The position numbers were made by a program, and so were the translations under genes. This document shows positions 22,129 to 30,195 of a stretch of 51,698 nt of DNA, in pieces. Each line of letters begins with the position of its first letter. The first letter of the stretch is position 1. The notes below the pieces were generated by a model, which saw only the letters and a program-made list of their open reading frames with translations, searched no databases and was not told where the DNA came from. This stretch comes from Clostridiales bacterium (GTDB lineage: Bacteria > Bacillota > Clostridia > Oscillospirales > Oscillospiraceae), in contig JAJUGN010000011.1 of the NCBI GenBank assembly GCA_029265975.1, positions 1 to 51,698 on the forward strand. The letters run 5' to 3'.

Positions 22129-25056
22129 TTATCTATCAATTTTCTCCCTCTTTTGCTGCTCGATGGCGGCAAACAGGCTGCGAAGCCTTATCTTGACCGC
22201 GCCAAGGTTGGTGATTTCGTCAATTTTTATCTGCGTGTATATCTTGCCCTTCGACTCGAGAATTTTCCTTACCTCGTCGGTGGTGATGGCGTCCACTCCG
22301 CAGCCGAAGGACACGAGCTGGACAAGGTTGAGGTCAGGGTCCCCGGAGTCCGCCACATACTTGGCGGCGGCGTAAAGCCTCGCGTGATATGTCCATTGGT
22401 TCAGCACCGTGGTGGGGAACTGCCCGACCTCGTCGCTTACGGAGTCCTCGGTTATAAGGACGGCGCCGCAGTCGCAGACAAGCTTGTCGATGCCGTGGTT
22501 GATTTCGGGGTCAAGATGATAGGGCCGGCCGCAGAGAACTATGACAGGTATTTTTTTGCTCCTTGCGACGGCCAAAAACTCCTTCCCCTTCGCCCTTATC
22601 CTTGAAAGGAAGCGGTAATACTCTTCAAACGCAAGGTCTGCCGCCTTTTTTACCTCGGCGAGAGGGATTTTTCCGAACTCGCGCTCCAATACGGCGCGGA
22701 TCTTTTTCGGAAAGTCCCTTCTTCGGTGGAGACCCAGATAGTCGTAAATATACTTGGTCCTGCCGAGCGCCTCGACGTTCGCGCCTATCACCTCGGGATA
22801 ATATGCGACGACCGGACAGTTGTAATGATTGTCGCTGATTCCCTCGTCCAGATTATAGCTCATGCAGGGATAGAATATAGCGTCGACTCCATCCTCAAGC
22901 AGAGCCTCGATATGCCCGTGAATTATCTTTGCGGGGTAGCATACGGTGTCGGAGGGGATGGAGTGCTGGCCCTTATAATACAGCCTGCGCGTAGATTCCG
23001 GGGAGGTCTTGACGCCGAAGCCGAGAGCCTTGAAAAAGGTGTGCCAGAAGGGGTATAGCTCAAACATATTGAGACCCATCGGTATGCCTATCGTTTCCCT
23101 TTTTCCCTTGAAGGGAGCGTAAGAACAGAGAAGCTCCCTTTTGTAGTCGAAAAGATTGTACTTCTCGGAGCTGTTTTTGATGTCGAGCGGCTTTTCGCAG
23201 CGGTTTCCGCCGATAAAGCGGCTGCCGTCGTCAAAGGTGTTGAGCGTGAGGCAGCAGTTGTTCTGGCAGCCCTTGCAGTTTATCGCCTTCACTTCGTGCC
23301 GGAAGCTCCCCAGACGTTCCGCACTGATTATCGAGCTCTCTGCGGGGGCGTTGTTCTTGGCGTAAAGAGCGGCGCCGAAAGCGCCCATCAGACCCGAAAT
23401 CGCGGGCCTGGTGACATTCTCGCCTATTTCAAGCTCAAATGCGCGGAGCACCGCGTCGTTAAGGAAGGTCCCTCCCTGCACCACGACATGCTTTCCGAGG
23501 GACTCCGTATTCGCGACGCGTATGACTTTGTAAAGAGCGTTTTTTACAACGCTTATGGACAGCCCGGCCGAGATGTTCTCGATGCTGGCCCCGTCCTTCT
23601 GGGCCTGCTTGACCGAGGAATTCATAAAAACTGTGCAGCGCGAGCCGAGGTCCACGGGCTTGTCGGCAAATATTCCCATTTGGGCGAAATCCTCTATCGA
23701 GTAGCCCAAAGCGCCAGCAAAAGTCTGAAGAAATGAGCCGCAGCCTGAGGAGCAGGCCTCGTTCAGAAATATATTGTCGATGGCGCCGTTTCTTATTTTG
23801 AAGCATTTAATGTCCTGTCCGCCGATGTCTATTATGAAGTCCACCTTCGGGTCGAATTTTTTGGCGGCGGAAAAGTGTGCGATTGTTTCCACAACGCCCA
23901 TATCGATATGAAACGCGTTTTTGATGATCTCCTCGCCGTAGCCGGTGGCGGCCGAGGCGGCTATAATCGCGTTCGGGAACTTTTCGTACACCTCCAGGAG
24001 GAAGTCGCGGACGATCGGCACGGGATTGCCGCTGTTGGGCTGGTACCTCCACCACACAAGCTCGTCGTTTTCATTAAGCAGCACAAGCTTCACTGTCGTC
24101 GAGCCCGCGTCGATGCCGAGGTAAGCTCTCTCTCCGTCTCTCAGGGGATATGTTTTCACAGGTTCGCCGCTTTTGTGGCGCAGCCTGAAATCCGAATATT
24201 CGTCTTCGCTGCGGAAAAGCGGGCTTAAGCTCTTGAAGCTGCCGGAGAACGAATAGTTCCTGACCTTCTCGACCGTTTCCGCAAGGTCCACGGCGGATGC
24301 GCCGCCGCAGAGGGCCGCGCCGATAGCCACAAAATACAGGGAATTTTCGGGGCATTTTCCGCTCAGGTCAAGCGCCCTGTCAAAAAAAAGCCTCAGCTCG
24401 GACAAATAGGTCAGGGGACCGCCGAGGTACAGGACATTTCCGCAGATACGGCGTCCCTGAGCCAGTCCGGCGATTGTCTGGTTGACCACGGCGACGAATA
24501 TGCTCGCCGAAATGTCCGATTTCTGAGCGCCCTGATTAAGCAGCGGCTGAATGTCCGATTTAGCGAACACTCCGCAGCGGGAGGCTATGCTGTATATCTT
24601 GCTGTGCTCCTTTGAGAGCTCGTTCATTTCTCCGGGAGTAATATCAAGGAGTGTGGACATCTGATCGACGAAAGCCCCGGTGCCGCCCGCGCAGGTGCCG
24701 TTCATGCGGACCTCCATGGCGCCCGTGACAAAGAGTATCTTCGCGTCCTCGCCGCCCAGCTCTATAACGACGTCCGTTTCGGGCTCAAGCTTTTTTACCG
24801 CAATTCTTGTGGCGTACACTTCCTGCATGAAGTCAAGACCGATCTGCTCGGCAAAGCCCATTCCGGCGGAGCCGGAAACGCAGAGGGAGGCCTCCTCGCC
24901 GGGAAATTCAAGAAGTATGCCTTCAAGCATTGAGGCGGTCTTCTCGGCTATCTGGGAAAAATGGCGCTCGTACTTGCTGTATATCACTTCGTCGGCTTCG
25001 TTCAGAACAACGCATTTAAGCGTAGTGGAGCCCACATCAAGACCTATTCTAATCAT
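22129..25056 (-). CDS. acyl-CoA dehydratase activase with two BadF/BcrA domains fused to DUF2229
   Basis: This 975-residue protein has two tandem ASKHA ATPase domains, each opening with a phosphate loop: GLDVGSTTLK (about 5-14) and GIDAGSTTVK (about 314-323). Each domain has the paired Fe-S cysteine motifs of HgdC-type activators, CAGGTGAF (Cys about 122) with SRCGVFAKSD (about 161) in the first, and CSSGCGSF with GSRCTVFMNSS in the second. The C-terminal third, from IGIPMGLNMFELYPFWHTFF, is a DUF2229 dehydratase-like domain. Activators inject one electron per ATP-driven conformational change into a dehydratase cluster and are very oxygen-sensitive, which supports an anaerobic host. The physiological substrate is unknown. 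No clear Shine-Dalgarno lies next to the ATG. Confidence 0.88.
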   Translation of the reverse strand: MIRIGLDVGSTTLKCVVLNEADEVIYSKYERHFSQIAEKTASMLEGILLEFPGEEASLCVSGSAGMGFAEQIGLDFMQEVYATRIAVKKLEPETDVVIELGGEDAKILFVTGAMEVRMNGTCAGGTGAFVDQMSTLLDITPGEMNELSKEHSKIYSIASRCGVFAKSDIQPLLNQGAQKSDISASIFVAVVNQTIAGLAQGRRICGNVLYLGGPLTYLSELRLFFDRALDLSGKCPENSLYFVAIGAALCGGASAVDLAETVEKVRNYSFSGSFKSLSPLFRSEDEYSDFRLRHKSGEPVKTYPLRDGERAYLGIDAGSTTVKLVLLNENDELVWWRYQPNSGNPVPIVRDFLLEVYEKFPNAIIAASAATGYGEEIIKNAFHIDMGVVETIAHFSAAKKFDPKVDFIIDIGGQDIKCFKIRNGAIDNIFLNEACSSGCGSFLQTFAGALGYSIEDFAQMGIFADKPVDLGSRCTVFMNSSVKQAQKDGASIENISAGLSISVVKNALYKVIRVANTESLGKHVVVQGGTFLNDAVLRAFELEIGENVTRPAISGLMGAFGAALYAKNNAPAESSIISAERLGSFRHEVKAINCKGCQNNCCLTLNTFDDGSRFIGGNRCEKPLDIKNSSEKYNLFDYKRELLCSYAPFKGKRETIGIPMGLNMFELYPFWHTFFKALGFGVKTSPESTRRLYYKGQHSIPSDTVCYPAKIIHGHIEALLEDGVDAIFYPCMSYNLDEGISDNHYNCPVVAYYPEVIGANVEALGRTKYIYDYLGLHRRRDFPKKIRAVLEREFGKIPLAEVKKAADLAFEEYYRFLSRIRAKGKEFLAVARSKKIPVIVLCGRPYHLDPEINHGIDKLVCDCGAVLITEDSVSDEVGQFPTTVLNQWTYHARLYAAAKYVADSGDPDLNLVQLVSFGCGVDAITTDEVRKILESKGKIYTQIKIDEITNLGAVKIRLRSLFAAIEQQKREKIDR

Positions 25057-25150
25057 CGCTTTATCAACTGACTCCTGAATTTATCGATTATTTTAAAAAT
25101 TGTAGCACGATTTGAGCATTTTGTATATAACCTGATTTAAGTAAACGCAC

Positions 25151-25183
25151 AAAAATTTGGGGGAGACAGCAGGGCCATCTCCC
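25151..25183 (-). terminator. terminator of the GGDEF gene
   Basis: Read on the minus strand, GGGAGA pairs with TCTCCC around an 11-nt loop and is followed shortly by AAATTTTT. The stem is only six bp, so strength is uncertain, but it is correctly placed after the gene ending at 25205. Confidence 0.5.
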
Positions 25184-25204
25184 TTGATATAAGTTTAAGC
25201 CGAG

Positions 25205-26458
25205 TCATCTGAAGATGACATCGCCGCTGGAAACGCAGTTTTTTCCGCAGAGCCTGGCGTTGGCCAGCTGCTCGTCGGCCTTGCGGATAAGCTCCGGAAC
25301 AGGGTTGACATTTTCACAGAAAATGTCATTCTTATCAGGAGACGCGACGCCGATGCTCACCGTTATCTGCGGAAGCTTTTCGTCCGGAATTATCCTGAGC
25401 GCCTCGACGGCCCGCTTTATTCTCAAGGCGAAGGAAATCGCCCCGTCGTTTTTCGTATCGCTTATTATCAGGAAATCTCCGTCGCCGATAAGCGCGACCG
25501 CGTCCGTGCTCTGGCAGGCGCAGGCCTTTATGCACTCGGCAACGCGGACAAGACAGGCGTCTTTTGTTTCGCGGAGCATATTATAGCTTCTGTAATTGTC
25601 TATTCCGAGCATCAGGACGAAAATATAGTCTCTAGAAAACCTGTAATAGTTGTCGTATTCGTTAAGGTGGCTTTCTATGCCGCGGCGGTTAAGAAGCCCC
25701 GTAACGGGATCGGTTTCGCAAAGTCTTTCAAGCCGGTCGTTTTTCTCGTGAAGATGCTGGCGCTCGATAAAAACGTTCATGTGCGACACATACTGAGTCT
25801 GGGAGGCGAAAATGTTTATTCCCAGCAGGATCAGAAGCTGCTGGATAAAGTAGTGGGGAATATTAAGACAAAGACCTATGGCAATATTCACCGCCATGTA
25901 CGGCACGAGGAAGGCCAGCACTTCCCTGAAGGAAAAAACGGGAATTATGGAAAGCGCCATGACCAAAAGGGCGATGTTGTAAGCGGCGGTCCTTTCCTCG
26001 ACGAAGTTCGCGTATGTAAACCACAGGGAGCATAAAAGCATAAGGGCCCAGAAGCTCTTCACGACAAAATACCGAAACGCTCTGCCCGGGCTTTTCTTCC
26101 TTATGTAAACAAAAAGAAAAGCGTATACCACGCACACAACGGTGTAGCATATCGTGCCGTTCCTTATGGCGAAAAGGCACTGGGCGTGCTGCTCGGTGGT
26201 GAGATTGTAAAAGTAGTTTACAATCTGGATGAGCAGAACCAAGTAAAGGGCGAAGTGGGTTCTTACGATAGTTGAATGCAGAATCTCGTCTTTGAAAAGC
26301 TCGCGCTTTTCACCCTGAAAAACGCGGTCGCCGAGAATGGCTCTCATCGAGCCTTTTCGTAGAGTGTCAAAATAAGAAAAGTATCCCATCTCGCTCCTTT
26401 TCTGCGGGAAACAAAGTACTTCGGCGCCCGCGAGTCCCTTTCGCATATCAGGGTTCAA
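25205..26458 (-). CDS. membrane GGDEF-domain protein with degenerate active-site motif
   Basis: This 417-residue protein has about five to six hydrophobic segments (residues about 66-217) as sensor region, then a linker helix and a GGDEF domain from DPVTGLLNRRG (about 250-260) to the terminal KADEQLANARLCGKN. The signature itself reads GDGDF (about 325-329) instead of GG(D/E)EF, and the metal-binding region around LGIDNYRSYN is also shortened. Cyclic-di-GMP synthesis is therefore doubtful, and a GTP- or nucleotide-sensing role is possible. The start is TTG 26458, six bases after AAGGA. It is transcribed divergently from the CoA-disulfide-reductase-like gene. Confidence 0.82.
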   Translation of the reverse strand: MNPDMRKGLAGAEVLCFPQKRSEMGYFSYFDTLRKGSMRAILGDRVFQGEKRELFKDEILHSTIVRTHFALYLVLLIQIVNYFYNLTTEQHAQCLFAIRNGTICYTVVCVVYAFLFVYIRKKSPGRAFRYFVVKSFWALMLLCSLWFTYANFVEERTAAYNIALLVMALSIIPVFSFREVLAFLVPYMAVNIAIGLCLNIPHYFIQQLLILLGINIFASQTQYVSHMNVFIERQHLHEKNDRLERLCETDPVTGLLNRRGIESHLNEYDNYYRFSRDYIFVLMLGIDNYRSYNMLRETKDACLVRVAECIKACACQSTDAVALIGDGDFLIISDTKNDGAISFALRIKRAVEALRIIPDEKLPQITVSIGVASPDKNDIFCENVNPVPELIRKADEQLANARLCGKNCVSSGDVIFR

Positions 26459-26476
26459 TACTATTCCTTAGCGTAT

Positions 26477-26505
26477 ATTATACGATTGCAGTATTTCATA
26501 AGCAA
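26477..26505 (-). promoter_or_regulatory. promoter of the GGDEF gene
   Basis: On the minus strand, TTGCTT (26505-26500) and consensus TATAAT (26482-26477) are 17 bp apart, about 20 bp upstream of the TTG start. Confidence 0.65.
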
Positions 26506-26528
26506 GACAAATTTGCCAAAAAAAGTTT

Positions 26529-26555
26529 CTTTGTGACGAAGTTACAGTAACAAAG
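26529..26555. promoter_or_regulatory. inverted-repeat operator candidate
   Basis: CTTTGTGAC (26529-26537) and GTAACAAAG (26547-26555) are inverted repeats matching at eight of nine positions, separated by nine bases. Inside lies a smaller perfect palindrome, GTTACAGTAAC (26541-26551). The site covers the expected -35 region of the downstream oxidoreductase promoter (-10 TATAAT at 26568-26573) and lies 24 bp from the divergent promoter. TTTGTGAC-type half-sites recall Rex or CRP/FNR-family operators, but the spacing does not match either exactly. Confidence 0.5.
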
Positions 26556-26567
26556 CGCCGACATGGA

Positions 26568-26573
26568 TATAAT
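26568..26573 (+). promoter_or_regulatory. -10 element of the oxidoreductase fusion gene
   Basis: A consensus TATAAT lies about 38 bp upstream of the start codon. No good -35 hexamer exists at 16-18 bp, where the inverted repeat sits instead. This suggests activator dependence or repressor control. Confidence 0.5.
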
Positions 26574-26611
26574 AATGAAAAATACTGTGCGATTTTTAAG
26601 GAGGAAACAAA

Positions 26612-29065
26612 ATGGGCAAGAAGATACTGATTGTAGGGGGGGTCGCCGGAGGGGCATCGGCGGCCGCAAGGCTGCGCAGACTGGACGAAAGCGCTGAAAT
26701 AATCGTTTTCGAGCGCGGCGAGTATATATCCTACGCCAACTGCGGACTTCCTTATCATATAGGAAACGTGATAAAATCAAGAAGCGCCCTTTTGCTGCTC
26801 ACTCCCGACGCGATGAAGGTGAAGTACAATGTCGATGTCCGGGTGAAGCAGGAGGTTGTTTCGATAGACCGCGCGGCCAAAACCGTTAAGGTGAGAAAAG
26901 CGGATTCGGGCGAAACCTATGAGGAGAGCTACGACAAGCTGGTGCTTTCGACAGGCTCGTCGCCGCTGAGACCGAACATTCCCGGGATAGAGTCGCCGAA
27001 AATCATGAACCTCTGGACGGTGCCGGATACCGACAGAGTCAAGAACTACATCGCCGAAAAAAAGCCTAAGAGCGCCGTAGTCGTGGGCGGCGGCTTTATC
27101 GGGCTTGAAATGGCGGAAAATCTGCATGAGGCGGGATTGAAGGTCACAATAGTCGAAAAAGCCGACCAGGTGATGACGCCGATCGATCCTGAGATGGCGC
27201 AGCTCCTGCACGAAAATATCGAGAAGAACGGGGTGGATATCTGCCTGGGCTGCGGAGTTGAGTCCTTCAGGGAGGAAAACGACAGGCTTAAGATACTCCT
27301 CTCAAACGGCAAGGAAATAGAGACTGACCTTGTATTGCTTTCCATCGGAGTGAAACCCAACGGGGAGCTCGCCGCCGCGGCCGGCCTGGAGTGCAACGCC
27401 CAGGGAGGAATTGTTACCGACGAGTTTTTGAGAACCTCGGACCCGGATATTTATGCCGTGGGCGACGTGATCCAGGTTAAGGATTTTATTGACGGCAGCC
27501 CGGCCATGAGGCCGCTTGCGGGGCCGGCAAACAAGCAGGGGCGCATAGCGGCGGACAATATAGCGGGGGCGGAGGAAAAATACAACGGCACGCAGGGAAC
27601 CTCGATAGCGAAGGTCTTCGAGCTTACTGCCGCTTCCACCGGGGCGAATGAAAAGGCCCTTATAAAACGCGGTCTTGTAAAGGGAAAGGATTACGAGCGG
27701 GTTATCATAATACAAAACTCCCACGCAAGCTATTACCCCGGCGCGACGCCTCTTGCGCTCAAGCTGCTGTTCTCAATGGACGGAAAGAAGATTTTCGGCG
27801 CCCAAATAGTTGGGCGGGACGGCGTCGATAAGCGCATAGACACGATAGCCGTAACGATGAGGCTCGGAGGAAGCGTTTTTGACTTAAAGGAGCTTGAGCT
27901 TGCTTACGCACCTCCCTATTCCTCGGCGAAGGACCCGGTGAACATGGCGGGCTTTGTGGCGGAAAACATTCTGACGGGGAAGGCCGCCTTCTCAGACTGG
28001 GATTCGGTCGAGAAAAACCCGGACGCCTTCATTCTCGACGTCCGCGAGGAAATAGAGAGGGTGGCTTACTCGGTGCCGGGCTCGGTGGGCATACCTCTGG
28101 GACAGCTGCGTTCGAGGCTCGGCGAGATCGACAGGAATAAAGAGATCAACGTTTTCTGCGCGATAGGAGTGAGAGCGTACAACGCCGCGCGAATTCTTAT
28201 GCAGAACGGCTTTAAGAACGTAAAAATCTATCCGGGCGGCACGCGCTTCTATATGTCTACGCATTACAAGGACATTGCCTCTGGGGAAGCCCCGCAGAAA
28301 GTCGAGGACAGCGGGAATACGGTAAGGGAGACCCCGAGCGCCTCGATGCGAATAGACTGCAGCGGTATGCAGTGCCCCGGGCCGCTGATGAAAGTGTTCG
28401 AGACCATGAAGGGTATGAAGGAAGGGGAGATAATGGAGGTTTCGGCTTCCGATCCGGGCTTCGCTCGGGACATCGGAGCCTGGACAAGGCGGACCGGCAA
28501 TACGCTGCTTTCGAACGAGCGCAGGGGCTCGGATTATGTAGCCATCATCAAAAAAGGTTCGGGCGTCGCCGAGCAGGGGACGGCGAAGCGGGACGCCGAG
28601 GGCAAGACTATAATCGTGTTCAGCGGAGATCTGGACAAGGTCCTCGCCTCATTCATAATCGCCAACGGAGCCGCGGCGATGGGAAGGCCGGTGACCATGT
28701 TCTTCACCTTCTGGGGCCTTAACGTGCTGAGAAAGCCCGAAAAGCAGGACGTAAAAAAGTCGCTTATCGAGAGCATGTTCGGCGGCATGATGCCCCGCGG
28801 AATGGGAAAGCTGAAGCTTTCCAAGATGAACATGGGCGGACTCGGAACCGCGATGATGAAAAAGGTTATGAAGGATAAGAACATCGACAGCCTGGAGGAT
28901 CTGGTCAAAAAGGCATTGTCGAACGGCGTTAAGATAGTCGCCTGCACTATGAGCATGGACGTAATGGGCATAAGGCGGGAGGAGCTCATCGACGGAGTCG
29001 AGCTCGGCGGCGTAGGAGCTTACCTCGGGGACGCCGAGGAGTCGAACGTAAACCTTTTCATATAA
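26612..29065 (+). CDS. CoA-disulfide-reductase-like FAD oxidoreductase fused to rhodanese, TusA and DsrE domains
   Basis: This 817-residue protein has four domains. Residues 1 to about 450 are a pyridine-nucleotide-disulfide oxidoreductase: FAD motif ILIVGGVAGGASAAARLRR, redox Cys about 44 in YANCGLPYH, and NAD motif VVVGGGFIGLEMAE. A rhodanese domain follows (ILDVREEIERVAYSVPGS, with Cys in NVFCAIGVRAYNAAR). Next is a TusA/SirA domain with the CPxP-type motif CSGMQCPGPLMKV. A DsrE-like tail begins TIIVFSGDLDKVLASFIIAN. Together they suggest handling of persulfide or polysulfide sulfur with NAD(P)H. The exact reaction is inferred from the parts. ATG follows AAGGAGG. It appears monocistronic and ends at a strong terminator. 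Confidence 0.88.
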   Translation: MGKKILIVGGVAGGASAAARLRRLDESAEIIVFERGEYISYANCGLPYHIGNVIKSRSALLLLTPDAMKVKYNVDVRVKQEVVSIDRAAKTVKVRKADSGETYEESYDKLVLSTGSSPLRPNIPGIESPKIMNLWTVPDTDRVKNYIAEKKPKSAVVVGGGFIGLEMAENLHEAGLKVTIVEKADQVMTPIDPEMAQLLHENIEKNGVDICLGCGVESFREENDRLKILLSNGKEIETDLVLLSIGVKPNGELAAAAGLECNAQGGIVTDEFLRTSDPDIYAVGDVIQVKDFIDGSPAMRPLAGPANKQGRIAADNIAGAEEKYNGTQGTSIAKVFELTAASTGANEKALIKRGLVKGKDYERVIIIQNSHASYYPGATPLALKLLFSMDGKKIFGAQIVGRDGVDKRIDTIAVTMRLGGSVFDLKELELAYAPPYSSAKDPVNMAGFVAENILTGKAAFSDWDSVEKNPDAFILDVREEIERVAYSVPGSVGIPLGQLRSRLGEIDRNKEINVFCAIGVRAYNAARILMQNGFKNVKIYPGGTRFYMSTHYKDIASGEAPQKVEDSGNTVRETPSASMRIDCSGMQCPGPLMKVFETMKGMKEGEIMEVSASDPGFARDIGAWTRRTGNTLLSNERRGSDYVAIIKKGSGVAEQGTAKRDAEGKTIIVFSGDLDKVLASFIIANGAAAMGRPVTMFFTFWGLNVLRKPEKQDVKKSLIESMFGGMMPRGMGKLKLSKMNMGGLGTAMMKKVMKDKNIDSLEDLVKKALSNGVKIVACTMSMDVMGIRREELIDGVELGGVGAYLGDAEESNVNLFI

Positions 29066-29100
29066 AGACTGCCTGCCATTTGGGAGAGGATTATATATAA

Positions 29101-29136
29101 GCATGCCCGCAAAGCGTTTTCGCTTTGCGGGCATGC
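29101..29136. terminator. bidirectional terminator with 16-bp perfect stem
   Basis: GCATGCCCGCAAAGCG and CGCTTTGCGGGCATGC pair perfectly around a TTTT loop between two convergent genes. It is followed by TTTGTGTCTT forward and by TTATATATAA in reverse. Confidence 0.82.
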
Positions 29137-29152
29137 TTTGTGTCTTAGGAAG

Positions 29153-29482
29153 CTATTCTCTGGTTTTCCTGCCGGTTATTATCGTGAAAATAAGGGAAAA
29201 AACGGTTATGGCGGCAAAAACGGCAAAGCATGCCGCAAAAAAATTCCTTCTGGCGTTCAGGGCGGCGGATATGGCGGCAAATTTTGCCGTTGCGTCGTCT
29301 ACGGGCTTGACATCCTGGCTCTTAACGGAGATGTTGTTTATCGAGTCGTACTGCTTGTAATACTTTCTGCAGTCGGAACACTCCTTGAGGTGGGCTTCCA
29401 CCGCTTTTTTCGTACCCTCGCTGGCAAGCCCGTCCTTGTATATGGCGACGCAGTCCATTACGATATCACAATTCAAACTCAC
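29153..29482 (-). CDS. zinc-finger (zf-HC2) anti-sigma factor
   Basis: This 109-residue protein has an N-terminal zf-HC2 motif: CDIVMDCVAIYKDG, then HLKECSDCRKYY with the H-x3-C-x2-C zinc ligands typical of ZAS anti-sigma factors. One C-terminal transmembrane helix follows (FFAACFAVFAAITVFSLIFT). The short extracytoplasmic tail suggests that sensing, if any, is cytoplasmic or membrane-borne. It overlaps the upstream sigma gene by 17 bases, so the pair is co-translated. The start is GTG, preceded by GGAGGAG within the sigma gene. Confidence 0.88.
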   Translation of the reverse strand: MSLNCDIVMDCVAIYKDGLASEGTKKAVEAHLKECSDCRKYYKQYDSINNISVKSQDVKPVDDATAKFAAISAALNARRNFFAACFAVFAAITVFSLIFTIITGRKTRE

Positions 29483-29975
29483 TTTTTATCTCCTCCATAA
29501 GCATTTTTTTTGCCCGGAAAAATATGACCTTTGCGGAGCTTTCGGTAATGCCGAGGGCCTCTGCAACCTGAGAAAACGGCATCTCGCCGTATATTCTGAG
29601 AATTACCACGTCGCGGTATTTTTCGGGTATGCGGTTTACCATTTTGCGTATTGCTTCCCCGACCATTTTCTTTTTCAGCTCGTTTTCAGGGTCTCCGAGA
29701 GTGTTTGAACAGTAGGTATCGGTCAGGTGCTCGATGCTGATTGCATCGGCGCCGAGCCTGTTTTTCCTCAGGTAATGGTAAAACGTGTGCTTGGCTATCG
29801 CGGTGAGCCAGGTTGCGATCCCGCATCTGCCCTTGAATTTGTAGAAGCTCTTGAAAGCCTGCAGAAAGGTCTCCTGAGTAAGCTCCTCGGCAAGAGAGTA
29901 GTCCTTGCAGAGCTTATAAAGAAAGGAAAATATCCTGGGCGAAAATTCCCTGTAAATCTCCTCAAATTCTTTCAC
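29466..29975 (-). CDS. ECF-type RNA polymerase sigma factor
   Basis: This 169-residue sigma-70 family protein has only regions 2 and 4. Region 2 is FSFLYKLCKDYSLAEELTQE and the following TFLQAFKSFYKFKG with GIATWLTAIAKHTFYHYLR. Region 4 is YRDVVILRIYGEMPFSQVAE followed by ALGITESSAKVIFFRAKKML. It is encoded with its likely anti-sigma partner and is divergent from the fab operon. The start is GTG 29975 with GGAGGTGATG upstream. A shared motif with identical spacing lies before this gene and before fabH (30019-30049 and 30138-30167), indicating autoregulation and control of fatty acid synthesis. Confidence 0.93.
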   Translation of the reverse strand: MKEFEEIYREFSPRIFSFLYKLCKDYSLAEELTQETFLQAFKSFYKFKGRCGIATWLTAIAKHTFYHYLRKNRLGADAISIEHLTDTYCSNTLGDPENELKKKMVGEAIRKMVNRIPEKYRDVVILRIYGEMPFSQVAEALGITESSAKVIFFRAKKMLMEEIKSEFEL

Positions 29976-30018
29976 CGCATCACCTCCATGCTTTTGAGTG
30001 ATGCTTGATTATACCATA

Positions 30019-30049
30019 TATTTAGTGTCACTTCATAGCAAAAGGTTAC
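30019..30049 (-). promoter_or_regulatory. putative ECF sigma promoter of the sigma/anti-sigma operon
   Basis: On the minus strand, TTTTTGTAACC ends at 30044 (GTAACC = 30049-30044). It is followed after exactly 17 bp by ACTAAATA (30026-30019). The same two blocks with the same spacing stand in front of fabH on the other strand. A separate TATAAT at 30013-30008 could serve sigma-A but has no good -35 partner. Confidence 0.6.
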
Positions 30050-30137
30050 AAAAAGGCGAAAATAATTTGCCCGGCAAAGCTGCGGGGCGAAAGTTTCTGG
30101 CTGAAAATAATATTATCAGAAAAATTTTCATTTTTTT

Positions 30138-30167
30138 GTAACCAAATCGAAAAAAGCGGTACTAATA
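30138..30167 (+). promoter_or_regulatory. putative ECF sigma promoter of the fab operon
   Basis: GTAACC (30138-30143), preceded by seven T residues, is followed after exactly 17 bp by ACTAATA (30161-30167). This matches the sigma gene's own promoter region in both blocks and in spacing. The expected transcription start is near 30174, about 20 bp before fabH. An alternative reading is a sigma-A promoter TTGTAA-N18-TACTAA. Confidence 0.6.
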
Positions 30168-30195
30168 GGTTGAAGGCAGAAATTCGGAGGCTGAA

